Below are positions 34,461 to 45,996 of a stretch of DNA of 64,000 nt, in pieces; within the stretch, counting starts at the first letter, position 1, and each line of letters begins with the position of its first letter. This DNA comes from Phlegmacium glaucopus. Taxonomy: Eukaryota > Basidiomycota > Agaricomycetes > Agaricales > Cortinariaceae. The translations under genes and the position numbers were made by a program. The notes under the pieces were generated by a model, which searched no databases, was not told the origin of the DNA, and saw only the letters and a list, made by a program, of their open reading frames with translations. The stretch lies in the NCBI GenBank assembly GCA_015039465.1, contig MU130477.1:906910-970909 (forward strand), given 5' to 3'.

Positions 34461-37400
34461 ATGTTTAGCGATATGAAGCGCATTTATAAGAAACTTTTTA
34501 AGTCTAAGAAAACAAAACACACATCTCTGACCGCCACCGACGCTCTTGGTTCAAGGCCTGGAGTAGCAACTTCGACATCGACGGCCATAACAAGCCTCGC
34601 TGATCTCATGCCATCCGTCCCTGCTAGCGCTGCGGCCGAAAGCGCTCAAGGTAATCAAGCCGTTGGTATTATTGTGAGTAGTCAACTTCGCCCATCGCGT
34701 CCAAAATTACTTATCCATCGTCGTCGATTAGGCTACCCGGGAACTCCAAGTCTCCGTCCCAGTATCTGTCTTGGAGACCAATGACCTTTCTCCCGTAAGC
34801 GTTCAACTTATCCCATCACGTCCATAATCAGTCAATCATCGTCATCAATCAGGCCGCCCACGAACTCCAAGTCTCCGTCCCAGTCTCTGCCTTGGTGGAG
34901 ATCAATGATCTTGCTCGCGTAAGCATTCAACTCGGCCCATCACATCTATAACTCAGTTATCGTCGTTGATCAGACCGACCATGAACTCCATGTTCCAGTT
35001 GCTCCTACAGCCCATTCAGAAGAAACTTCGCTCTCCTCACCTGATACCGTAATGCAAGCCAAATTGGGATCTACGGAATCAGAACAAAATCCCTGGGTGA
35101 GTTGATTACATGTGCTGTTCTCGGCTGTTCCTGATGATCAACAGACTCAGCATTCTGGCTCGGGCCTCTTTCCGAATGCCCAGAATGTATTCATTGCTGG
35201 CAGCACTTTTGTGAGTCTTTTCTTATACTGTGCAAATGATTTCGCAATAATTGTACATGTTTTATCTGCCAGAACAATATAGTCAATATGTCCCCTGCCA
35301 ATACTGGCCAAGGATGGGTGGGGATTCCTGTATCTCAAAAACCAAACCCCAGTCCAAGATTTACTGGACGGAAAGATGTACTTGAGAAACTTGGGAAGAT
35401 TTTTGTTCCTCGTGCTAATAGTCAACTGATGCCAAGGCGTTCTTGTCTCCTCTGGGGATTGGGAGGGATTGGAAAGACCCAGATCTGTCTCAAGTTCATA
35501 GAAGATATGTATGGCAGGCAAGTGTCTTCACATTACATCCACAACAACACTGGATTCATTTCTTACAGTTTTTCACATGTGTTCTGGGTTGATGCTTCCT
35601 CTCTTGAGAGCATTACAATGTCATTCAAGGGGGTATCCACCATTCCTGCTGCACAATGTTGTGGTGTGGATGGCCCCGTTGAGTCTACCCTGCAGTGGAT
35701 ATCTCAGATTCAAGAGGAATGGTTGATTGTGTTTGATAATGCTGATGATCCTTCTCCAGAGATGGTAGCCAAGTTCATTCCTCCAGGTAACAGAGGTAAT
35801 ATCTTGATTACTAGCAGAAACAGATCCATGGGAAGGATTGTATCATTTGAGAACAGAATTGCTATCATTGAGATGGAGGAGTCAGATGCTATAACTCTGC
35901 TTCTCAAGTCCAGCTGTTTGGATCCATTACCTGAGCATCAACAAGCTGCTAAAAGGATTGTCAATGAACTTGGCTACATTCCTCTTGCTGTTGATCATGC
36001 TGGTGCTTATATTGAAGCTGGGAGATGTGATCTCGATAAATATCTGAGACAATTCTCCTTACATCATCAGACTCTTATGTCAGATGCTGCATTCACAGGA
36101 GCATCCAATTATAATCAAACAGTATATGGGACTTGGGATTTATCCTTTAAAGAAATAGAAAGGAGGGCTAGTGGACAGTCTGACACTGGAAATGCACAAG
36201 CAGCCCAGGCTGCAATCCTAATTCTTCAAATATGTGCTTTCTATCATCATAGTAATATTTCTAAAGACATATTCCGATCTGCTGCAGAGGAGTCCAAGAA
36301 ATATGCTATTGATAGTGAGGTAGCTTCAAAGCTACCCCAGGCAATCAATTCTTTGGATCATACCCTACTTGCACTGGACAATGATGGTCAGTGGGATGAC
36401 TTCCTGTTTGGACAAGGTATTGCTGTGCTTCTGTCATTCTCCTTGATGAGAAGAGAACAATCATCAATGTTGTCTGTTCATCCTTTGGTGCACTGCTGGA
36501 GTCGAGAGCGAATGTTGAAATGTGAGCAGCAAAGAATATGGGAGATGGGAAGCATAATATTGTCCTGTGCAATTCCATGGAGATTGACCACTGAGGATTA
36601 TACATTCTACACTAAGGATTATGCACTGTGGAGATTGGTTCGTCCACATATCAAAGCAAATGAGTTACATGGAAGGCAGATGGGGCTTATCAGCCAGTAC
36701 TATGATGATAAATATACTAATTTTTCACTGGTAATGAGAGCAGATGGAGAGTTGAAGAATGCAGAGGAGCTGGATACTCAAGTGATGGACATGAGGAAGA
36801 AGCTTCTTGGTGCAGAACACCCACACACCCTCATAAGCATGGGAAATCTAGCATTGACATACCATGATCAGGGACGGTGGAATGAGGCAGAGCAGCTACA
36901 GGTTCAAGTGATGGACCTGAGGAAGCAGCTTCTTGGTGCAGAAAATCCAGACACCCTCTCAAGCATTTCAAAGCTAGCACACATATACTTGCATCAGGGA
37001 AGGTGGGATGAGGCAGAGCAGCTAGAGGTTCAAGCCATGGGCATGAGGAAGACACTTCTTGGTGCAGAACATCCGTCCACCCTCTCAAGCATGGCAAATC
37101 TAGCATTGACATACCATGATCAGGGACGGTGGAATGAGGCAGAGCAGCTACAGGTTCAAGTGATGGACATGAGGAAGAAGCTTCTTGGTGCAGAAAATCC
37201 AGATACCCTCTCAAGCATTTCAGAGCTAGCACACACGTACTTGCATCAGGGAAGGTGGAATGAGGCAGAGCAGCTAGATGTTCAAGCCATGGGCATGAGG
37301 AAGACACTTCTTGGTGCAGAACATCCATCCACCCTCTCAAGCATGGCAAATCTAGCATTGACATACCATGATCAGGGACGGTGGAATGAGGCAGAAAAGC

Positions 37401-40400
37401 TACAGGTTCAAGTGATGGACATGAGCAAGAGCTTTCTTGGTGCAGAAAATCCAGACACCCTCTCAAGCATTTCAAAGCTAGCACACATATACTGGCATCA
37501 GGGAAGGTGGGATGAGGCAGAGCAGCTAGAGGTTCAAGCCATGGACATGAGGAAGACACTTCTTGGTGCAGAACATCCGTCCACCCTCTCAAGCATGGAA
37601 AATTTAGCATTGACATACCATGATCAGGGACGGTGGAATGAGACAGAGCAGCTACAGGTTCAAGTGATGGACATGAGGAAGAAGCTTCTTGGTGCAGAAC
37701 ATCCATCCACCCTCTCAAGCATGGAAAAACTTGCATCCACATACAACAGTCTGGGAAGGTGGAATGAGGCAGAAAAGCTACAGGTTCAAGTGATGGACAT
37801 GAGGAAGAAGCATTTTGGTGCAGAGCATCCATCCACCCTCACAGGCATGGGACATCTAGCAATCACATACAGGAATATGGGATGGTGGAATGAGGCAGAA
37901 AAGCTACAGGTTCAGGTGATGGACATGAGGAAGAAGGTTCTTGGTGCAGAACATCCATCCACCCTCTCAAGCATGGAAAATATTGCATTCACATACAGCA
38001 GTCTGGGAAGGTGGAATGAGGCAGAAAAGCTACAGGTTCAAGTGATGGACATGAGGAAGAAGCATTTTGGTGCAGAGCATCCATCCACCCTCACAGGCAT
38101 GGGACATCTAGCAATCACATACAGGAATATAGGATGGTGGAATGAGGCAGAAAAGCTACAGGTTCAGGTGATGGACATGAGGAAGAAGGTTCTTGGTGCA
38201 GAACATCCATCCACCCTCTCAAGCATGGAAAATATTGCATTCACATACAGCAGTCAGGGAAGGTGGAATGAGGCAGAGCAGCTACATATTCAGGTGATGG
38301 ACATGAGCAAGAAGGTTCTTGGTGCAGAACACCCACACACCCTCATACACATGGGAAATCTAGCATCAACATACTATAATCAGGGATGGTGGAATAAGGC
38401 AGAGCAGCTACAGGTTCAAGTGATAAACATGAGCAAGAAGCATGTTGGTGCAGAGCATCAAAACACCCTTCGAAGCATGGGAAATCTAGCATCCACATAC
38501 TGCAATCAGGGACGGTGGAATGAGGCAGAGCAGCTACAGATTCAAGTGATGGACATGAGCAAGAAGCATTTTGGTGCAGAGCATCCAGACACCCTCTTAA
38601 GCATGGGAAATCTAGCATCCACATACTGCAATCAGGGAAGGTGGAATGAGGCAGAGAAGCTGCAGGTTCAAGTCATGGACATGAGCAAGAAGGTGCTTGG
38701 TGCAGAGCATCCAAACACCCTCAGCAATATAGCAAATCTGGCAACCATATACTGCAATCAGGGACAGTGGAATGAGGCAGAGCAGCTACAGGTTCAAGTG
38801 ATGGACATGAGGAAGAAGGTTCTTGGTGGAGAGCATCCAGACACCCTCTTAAGCATGGGAAATCTAGCAACCACATACTGCAATCAGGGACAGTGGAATG
38901 AGGCAGAGAAGCTACAGGTTCAAGTGATGGACATGAGGAAGAAGCTTCTTGGTGCAGAGCATCCAGACACCCTCTTAAGCATGGGAAATCTAGCATCCAC
39001 ATACTGCATCAGGGAAGGTGGAATGAGGCAGAGCAGCTACAGGTTCAAGTGATGAAAATGAGAAAGAAGCTTATTGGTGCAGAGCATCCAGACACTCTCA
39101 TGATCATGGCAAATCTAGCTATCACATATAAAAATCAGGGAAGGTGGAATGAGGCAGAGCAGATGGAGGTTCAAGTGATGGACATGAGGAAGAAGCTTCT
39201 TGGTGCAGAGCATCCAGACACCCTCACAAGCATGGAATATCTAGCAATCACATATGGGAATCTGGGATGGTGGAATGAGGCAGAAAAGCTACATGTTCAG
39301 GTGATGGACATGAGGAAGAAGGTTCTTGGTGCAGAACATCCACACACCCTCATAAGCATGGGAAATCTAGCATTGACATACCATGATCAGGGATGGTGGA
39401 ATGAGGCAGAGCAGCTAGAGGTTCAATTGGTGGACATAAAGAAGAAGCTTTTTGGTGCAGAGCATCCAGACACCCTCTTAAGCATGGGAAATCTAGCAAC
39501 CATATACTGCAATCAGGGACGGTGCAATGAGGCAGAGAAGCTACAGGTTCAAGTGATGGACATGAGGAAGAAGCTTCTTGGTGCAGAGCATCCAGACACC
39601 CTCACAAGCATGGAATATCTAGCAATCACATATAGGAATCTGGGATGGTGGAATGAGGCAGAAAAGCTACAGGTTCAGGTGATGGACATGAGGAAGAAGG
39701 TTCTTGGTGCAGAACATCCAGACACCCTCACAGGCATGGAATATCTAGCAATCACATACAGGAATCTGGGATGGTGGAATGAGGCAGAAAAGCTACAGGT
39801 TCAGGTGATGGACATGAGGAAGAAGGTTCTTGGTGCAGAACATCCACACACTCTCATAACCATGGGAGATCTATCATTGACATACCATGATCAGGGATGG
39901 TGGAATGAGACAGAGCAGCTAGAGGTTCAATTGGTGGACATAAAGAAGAAGCTTTTTGGTGCAGAGCATCCAGACACCCTCTTAAGCATGGGAAATCTAG
40001 CAACCATATACTGCAATCAGGGAAGGTGGAATGAGGCAGAGCAGCTACAGGTTCAAGTGATGGACATGAGGAAGAAGCTTCTTGGTGCAGAGCATCCAGA
40101 CACCCTCTTAAGCATGGGAAATCTAGCAACCATATACTGCAATCAGGGATGGTGGAATGAGGCAGAGCAGCTACAGGTTCAAGTGATGGACATCATGAAG
40201 AAGGTTCTTGGTGCAGAGCATCCACAGACCCTCTCAAGCATGGAATATCTAGCAATCACATACAGGAATATGGGACGGTGGAATGAGGCAGAGAAGCTAC
40301 AGGTTCAAGTGATGGACATGAGGAAGAAGCTTCTTGGTGCAGAGCATCCAGACACCCTCTTAAGCATGGGAAATCTAGCATCCATATACTGCAATCAGGG

Positions 40401-40836
40401 AAGGTGGAATGAGACACAGCAGCTAGAGGTTCAATTGGTCGACATAAAGAAGAAGCTTTTTGGTGCAGAGCATCCAGACACCCTCTTAAGCATGGAAAAT
40501 CTAGCAACCATATACTGCAATCAGGGACAGTGGAATGAGGCAGAGAAGCTACAGGTTCAAGTGATGGACATGAGGAAGAAGCTTCTTGGTGCAGAGCATC
40601 CAGACACCCTCACAAGCATGGAACATCTAGCAATCACATGCAGTAATCTGGAAAGGTTGAATGAGGCAGAGTGCCTACAGGTTCATGTGATGGACATAAG
40701 GAAGAAGCTTCTTGGTGCAGAACATCCATCCACCCTTACAAGCAGAATAAAATTGGCAGTAATTAGAGAAGGTAGAACCAAGCAGAGAGGCCTGGATTCA
40801 AGTGGTACTCATTCCACTTGCAATCCAGAGTCTTGA
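34461..40836 (+). CDS. NB-ARC/TPR NLR gene, copy 2 (one frameshift)
   Basis: A fungal NLR-type STAND protein of about 2000 residues. Exons by splice signals: 34461-34673, 34732-34794, 34853-34918, 34974-35096, 35145-35210, 35273-35517, and 35569-40836. Exon 1 encodes a basic N-terminus (FSDMKRIYKKLFKSKKTK); exons 2-4 repeat a HELQVSVPVS-like unit; exon 5 encodes FPNAQNVFIAGSTF. Then come the P-loop GLGGIGKTQI, Walker B LIVFDNADD, ILITSRNR, GYIPLAVDHAGAYI, and from 36775 about 31 TPR units of 42 residues, kinesin-light-chain type, with a partial last unit and a stop at 40834-40836. One base is missing near 39009 (ACTGCATCAGGG against the usual ACTGCAATCAGGG), which shifts the frame; the rest continues from 39049. 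Sequencing error or a recent loss are both possible. Confidence 0.88.
35518..35568 (+). other. 51-nt intron with GC donor in NLR copy 2
   Basis: Starts GCAAGT and ends TTACAG; the copy 1 counterpart starts GTAAGT. At 51 nt it is a multiple of three and has no stop, so retention would leave an open protein with 17 extra residues between the P-loop region and SFSHVFWVDASS. Position and phase match copy 1. Confidence 0.75.
36775..40780 (+). repeat. Coding tandem array of about 31 TPR units (126 bp each)
   Basis: Each unit encodes a 42-residue TPR with the frame LLGAEHPDTLLSMGNLA plus GRWNEAEQLQVQVMDMRKK. Units 1-7 alternate two types (LALTYHDQG and LAHIYLHQG), and units 9-12 alternate HFGAEHPSTLTGMGHL with VLGAEHPSTLSSMENI, so 252-bp dimers have been copied. 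Neighbouring units differ at few sites, mostly in the positions after TY and before GAEHP. Confidence 0.92.
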
Positions 40837-41264
40837 ATAATTTGTACTGTAAAATATTTTGGAACAAAATTTATTTATTTTTTTCACTTTTCTGCATGAT
40901 ATTTATTTGAAGTCCAGTTTCAAGACTGGAAAATATCATGACTGATCAAGACTGGTCTAGTCTTTGGTCCATTGCCATTTAAAATTTGAAGATTGATCTG
41001 AAGCATCAGTAAATAGTAATTCTATATTCTGGTTTTGACTGGTTTTGAGATGTTTTGGGGTTTCAGACACTCTGAAAACTAGGGGCATTACATCTGGCTT
41101 CACAGTAGTCTACAAATCCAAGTAAATTACTTGAAATCCAGTCAGACTCCAGGTCTGAATTAAGAAGAAATTCTCAATTCTGAGTGGAATCCAAGTGGAA
41201 TCTACCTTGGAATTAATGTTACACCCCTAATAGGTTATGCTTACTAATTTTAAAAAAAATGACA
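40837..41264. other. NLR copy 2 3' flank with small MITE-like remnant
   Basis: AT-rich, no gene. At 41083-41216 a block bounded by AGGGGCATTACAT and its rough inverse ATGTTACACCCCT contains CAAGTGGAATC words like those of the TIR elements elsewhere in the window. It may be a decayed short relative; no target duplication is clear. Confidence 0.35.
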
Positions 41265-41345
41265 TACACCAGGAGTTGAACCATTGATATAGTAGCAATT
41301 ACAATCAGCAATATAACACCTGAGCCATAGCAGCACTTTCTAGGT
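41265..41345 (-). ncRNA. tRNA-derived SINE-like remnant
   Basis: On the minus strand an A-box-like TGCTATGGCTCAGGTG (about 41318-41335) is followed some 40 bp later by a B-box GGTTCAACTCC (41272-41282). A closed cloverleaf is not apparent and no tail or target duplication was found. Confidence 0.4.
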
Positions 41346-41410
41346 GTCACAACTTAGTTAATATATTAGCACCTGGGAATATGTACCTAAACAAGATATA
41401 TTTTCCCATG

Positions 41411-41482
41411 TCACAACCCTTTGCCCTGTCATCACAACCCTTTGCCCTGTCATCACAACCCTTTGCCCTGTCATCACAACCC
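41411..41482 (+). repeat. 21-bp tandem repeat, about 3.4 copies
   Basis: Unit TCACAACCCTTTGCCCTGTCA (21 bp, shown here less its final base in sense: TCACAACCCTTTGCCCTGTC) starts at 41411, 41432 and 41453, with a partial fourth copy from 41474. It is followed by a CAC/ACC-rich low-complexity stretch to about 41600. Confidence 0.95.
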
Positions 41483-41705
41483 ATCCCCACCACCTTTACA
41501 ACACTACCACCACCACCACACCACCACACCACCACTACATCATCAACCACATGACCACTACCTCACCACCGCAAGACTACCTCACCACCACACAACTGCT
41601 GCCTCACCACCACAAGGATGACAACAAAGACAAATGAGCACAAGCACAACAACAGACAATTGGAGATGACAGAGGATGACACCAGACAACAACAACAATG
41701 GTTCT

Positions 41706-42157
41706 ACCCCTCACTAGAGGGGTGGTATGTTTCTTTTTTATTTTTTTATTTCACTATACTAATTTTTACTGACTAGCCTCAAACAATGGCTAATGACCTG
41801 GTCCAATGACGGCTCTACCCCCCTTGCTAGGGGGTTGGTTTTTATTTTTATTTTTATTTATTTCACTGATGACAACAACAACAGCTAACAACAACAACCC
41901 CACAACGACCCACCACCACCACCACGCCAGCACACCAACAATGACAATGCCACTACCACCATGCTATGTCGCCATGTCACCACATAACACAGCTCTCCCC
42001 CCTCGCTAGGGGGTTTTTTTATTATTATTATTTCACTATACTAATCCTAGTTTTGAACCACAACAAGCAACAGCAGCCACTAATAACAATGACAACACCA
42101 CCTCCACCTCTCCTGCCATGTTGAACAACAGACAGCTCTACCCCCTCACTAGGGGGT
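41706..42157 (+). repeat. Array of C-run/G-run hairpins, four modules
   Basis: Four short palindromes with C-rich left arm and G-rich right arm: 41706-41723 (ACCCCTCACTAGAGGGGT), about 41817-41836, 41997-42013 and 42140-42157 (ACCCCCTCACTAGGGGGT). Each is followed by a T-rich run and preceded by ACA/CAC-rich sequence, so the module is about 100-140 bp. The loops (TCACTA, TTGCTA, TCGCTA) are similar. No protein is encoded. The same module occurs in the opposite orientation at 47197-47956. Confidence 0.88.
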
Positions 42158-42205
42158 GGGTTTTTTTTTTTTTTCACTATACTAATTTTTTACTTATTAG
42201 CTTTG

Positions 42206-42267
42206 TGTTACATTCCGTCATACGTTACTCTGGTCCAGCTCCATTGGAGTTGTCTCTGGTAGTCCAT
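42206..42267 (+). mobile_element. Solo gypsy-1-type LTR, left part (split by LINE)
   Basis: Starts TGTTACATTCCGTCATACG and ends at TGGTAGTCCAT, where the LINE poly(T) begins. The rest of the LTR is at 49500-50006. Flank CTTTG (42201-42205) is repeated at 50007-50011, a 5-bp target duplication for the whole LTR. Confidence 0.93.
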
Positions 42268-42851
42268 TTTTTTTTTTTGTCAATTTAGGTCTTTGGAACT
42301 TGGTTCCATGTAGACATTACAGGCTTATTTAATGAACTAAGCTACCAAGGCCCCTAATGCCTGTCTCCCTCCCCTGCAACCCCACACTGCACTGCTGAGG
42401 TACGTCTAAAACGCACCCATCCCCAGTCAGCCCAGCACGGAAACACTGTTTGTGCAGGCGTTGCTTTACGTGGCGGGGTAGTGGTCTGGGTTTCTTTGTT
42501 TGGTTGTGTGACGAGTTTGGCAGACATGCCTTCTATCTTTTAAGTACCCGACTGCTGAGCAGTAGGTACGACGGGTGGATCCAGGGAGCGGGTGGCCCGA
42601 CGTGTTGCGGGCAGTTATAAATAAGAGATTGAATCCATCTAGCTTCTGGTTTCTTGCGCTGGTCGATATGTTTCCTGAAAATTTACCAAATATTATGTGT
42701 TATCCATTCTGGGGTTCATCTATGGTTATGCGAAATTTGGACACGTCACCTAGGGTTGAACGAAGCCGTCCCGTTCGCCCCACGAATCTAAGCAGCTCGC
42801 TCATACTGTCCTTGTTGGACAGTATTGCCCTAAGATCTCTTGATTGACGTC

Positions 42852-45800
42852 CTAGCTTGGCGTCCAGAGAGTGCCTTTCGTAATCGTAGCTGGGACGTTC
42901 AAATAAATAGTGGGTGACTTGTCGTTCCTTTCTTGTGCAATCGACTCCTCTTTGCTGCTTGAGATATGGGTTGTAATCTGTGGCGGTTGGGATGAGAAGC
43001 GGGCCAATGGTGTAACCTTTTCTACTTGGGTAGGGTTGGTGCCGAAGATCTTTAGCAGATTTTGAGTATTTGTGGCGTAGGTCTTGGCTGGGTGGCTGTA
43101 GTATCGAGCTAACTGCTTGCTGACTGGATTAGTTGAAGGCATGGTGCTGAGTCGAACCAAGGCCCTAAAACAGATCTTTTTTAGTAACAAGTCCATAGGT
43201 AGCACACCCGCGTGGGCGTCTAGCAGATCCGTAGGAGAAGATTGCAGAGCACCCGTAATCGCCAGGGTGGCGATTCTCTGTAGCTTTTCGAACTCCTTTA
43301 GAGCTTTTACCGAGCCAGAGTTCCGCTTTTTGCCAACCTCTTTGTGAGGTGGTGTGTACCACGTGTCAAGGCCATACGTCATCTTGGGTACTGCCACGCA
43401 AAGGTAGAGCTGCCGCATGAACTTTGGCAGCATTCCTGTTGCCGGCCGGGTGAGTCGATGGTAAAGGAGTACCCAAGCTGTTGCCTTGGCTATCGCTTTG
43501 TGCATCTGGATGGTCCACCTGAGCTGGCTGTCTATGTGGATCCCGAGATACTTATAGCTTGACTCCACTTTGATGGGCTTCCCCCTAAGCTGAAGCTCTG
43601 GATATGGTAGAGGTAGGCGACGCCGTCGATTTTCCGGGTTGATTACCTGCTTCCTTGTGAAGTGGGTTATTGCCAGCTTGTTGATCTCAAACCTGGAATT
43701 GTGATGAGAGGACCAGCTAAAGCCCCCCCCTTTCGCGTTCCATGAAGTCCACAATCGTCTCTACTGTGTCCTGAAAGGTTCTGCCTTCCGCCATTACCAT
43801 GGCGTCATCCACGAAGCCTAAAGATTCTTCCTCTGGACCTAAGGCTATATCAAGCAGATCAGCGTTGTAAAGTATGTAGAGTATCATGGAGATAGGGTCG
43901 CCTTGACCTATGCCATTATTTATCTGAGTAACTTCTGATACGAAGTCATTGAACTTCAACCTAGTTCGTCTGCCTTCTAATATCCGTTGTACCATCCTGA
44001 CATAGGTTGCTGGTATTCTCCTTTTGCGCAGGTTATGTAGTAGCCGATCTGTGACTGCGTTTGGAAACGCGCTCTCCACGTCGAGAAAAAGTATCGAGAC
44101 AACTCGACCTTTCCTCCAAGCCTTTTTGATTTTGTCGACCAGAACGTGAACCGCATCCGTGGTCATACGGCCTGGCCTACCTCCATAATGGTTGTCTGGC
44201 AGAAGTCTGCCCTTTTCGACCATCCTCGTAATGTTTTCTGCCAGTATGGCTGTGAACACCTTACCCATAGTACAGAGCAGAGCAATTGGCCTGTGAACCT
44301 TCGGTATCTCATAATTGGGTTTCCCCGGTTTCCGCAGAACAATAGTCGTGAACTCCTTCCAGGAATCCACGTACGTTCCTAGCCTGAGCGTGCCTTGGTA
44401 TATCTGCATAAGATACTCCTCTACGATATCGATCGCCTTTTGAAGGACTATGTTCGGTATACCATCCGGGCTGCTGGCTTTGAACGGGGAGAGCCTATTT
44501 ATCTGTTGGTGTAGCTGGTGTTTGGAGATGGGAGGTGGGTCTGGTAATGGAGTTGGGTATTCAAAGTCCTCTGGGACCGACGATTGCTCGGGCTTGGGTG
44601 GGAAGAACATAGATGTTAGGACTTTTGCCTTATCCTCGTTCGAACTGGCCTCCTTGATGGTGCCATCATTGGCTCTGACTTTGAGCGTCGGTATATGAGA
44701 CTTTCCCCCGTCGCCTACTGGCTCTCTGAGGTATCCATTTGCTGTCCAGAGGTCGTGGTCCGCTGCTTCTTCTAAGAAGTTGGTCCAATGTTGCCTCTTC
44801 GCCTCGATGATGGCGTCCCCATACTCTTTTGCCAGAGCTTTACGTTCCTCGTGACAGGGGTGGTTAGGCACTGCTCTTTGTCTCAGACAAAGTCTACTTA
44901 GCTGGTTTACTCCTCTTTTGAGGCATTGTAGGTCACTGCTCCACCATCTTTTAGAGTAGGGGCATGGCTTGTTGATCTTGATCTTTTCCTGTATCGTCTT
45001 CTGTAGGACTAGAGTGAGATCCATTGCCGCCTGCTGTAGCCCGTTGTCTGATTCTAGGTGTGACAGTGGCGGGATTTCTGCTAGGTTTTTTTGAAGCTGC
45101 TCTCGGAACGCTTCCCAGTCAGCCATTCTAAAGTTGTAGGAGGGCTGTACCGTTGTTCGTTCCTGTGGAATATCAATAATTGTGACTATCGGAAAGTGGT
45201 CAGTGCAGGGTGGTTGAAGGAACGCGTCAACATCACATCGCCTGATATGGTTTATCAGGCCCTCGCTGCACCAGACATTATCCGGTCTCGTGTAGCAATT
45301 TGTTACCATATGCTTTAGTGTTGATAATCCTTTTGGCAGGGCCATCACCATGCCTTTGTCAGCAACCAGACGGATCAGCGCCTCTGAGTCCCTCAGAGCC
45401 TGGGGAGTGAACAGCCGGTCGTCCTCGTCATTATCCCATAGTGGGTGGTGCTGGTTGAAGTCTCCTCCCCATAGGAGCATATCGCCATCGTTGCCTAGTA
45501 GCTGTTGTCGCTCCTCGTTAATGAACCACTTCAACCGCGATAGCGTTCTTGAGTGATTGCAATCGTTGTAAATGCTGAAGATCATGAGTCGACCGTCTTG
45601 AGTCCCGATTTGGATTGCTGTGATATCATTATTGCCAGAAATGTTCAGAGCCCTCCAGGAGTTCGTAGATAGTTTGCTGTTGACCCATATAACTGATCGC
45701 GGTTGCTCTGCATTTTCGAGGAATCTGTCTTGAGGTGAAATGCTTGAGAATCCGTTTGGTGTTCTGATGTGGCCTAAAGCTGTAATATAAGGTTCTTGAA

Positions 45801-45996
45801 TTAGTAAGATGTCCCAATGGTTGCCCAATGGTCCGTTTATTAGGTCGAGATGGGCTTTCTGCGACTTGTTTAAATTAAGTTGAAGGATCCGCAGTCTATT
45901 CAGTGGCTGTTCTTGTACCCTAATCATGTAACGAGGGGGAGATGTTTTTGTCAGCAAACATGGACAATGCAGGGGGGGACATGTAAGATAGCGCAT
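42852..45996 (-). pseudogene. LINE ORF2: AP endonuclease and reverse transcriptase
   Basis: From ATG 45994-45996: endonuclease motifs LQLNLNKSQKA, LLIQEPYI, GGDFNQHHPLW and PPCTDHFPIVT. The RT follows, with VLRKPGKPNYE, HRPIALLCTMGKVFTAIL, SILFLDVESAFPNAV, GIGQGDPISMILY and the active site LGFVDDAMVMA (FVDD). The frame ends at 43717 in a frameshift within a run of eight Cs (about 43723-43730) and continues in the frame 43754-42852 (FSWSSHHNSRFEINKLAIT, YKYLGIHIDSQLRW), the RT thumb region. The stop is at 42852-42854. All active residues are present, so one base would restore the frame. Confidence 0.9.

Noticed and set aside
36831..37832. Long antisense open frame (333 codons) opposite the NLR TPR array, with similar shorter ones at 38343-40507 and 17433-18950
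   Set aside because: They mirror the 126-bp repeat unit on the opposite strand. Their openness follows from the codon content of the TPR repeat, and they have no independent features.
39000..39060. Intron explaining the NLR copy 2 frame change
   Set aside because: No donor/acceptor pair is placed to restore the frame, and a one-base difference from all sister repeats explains it fully.
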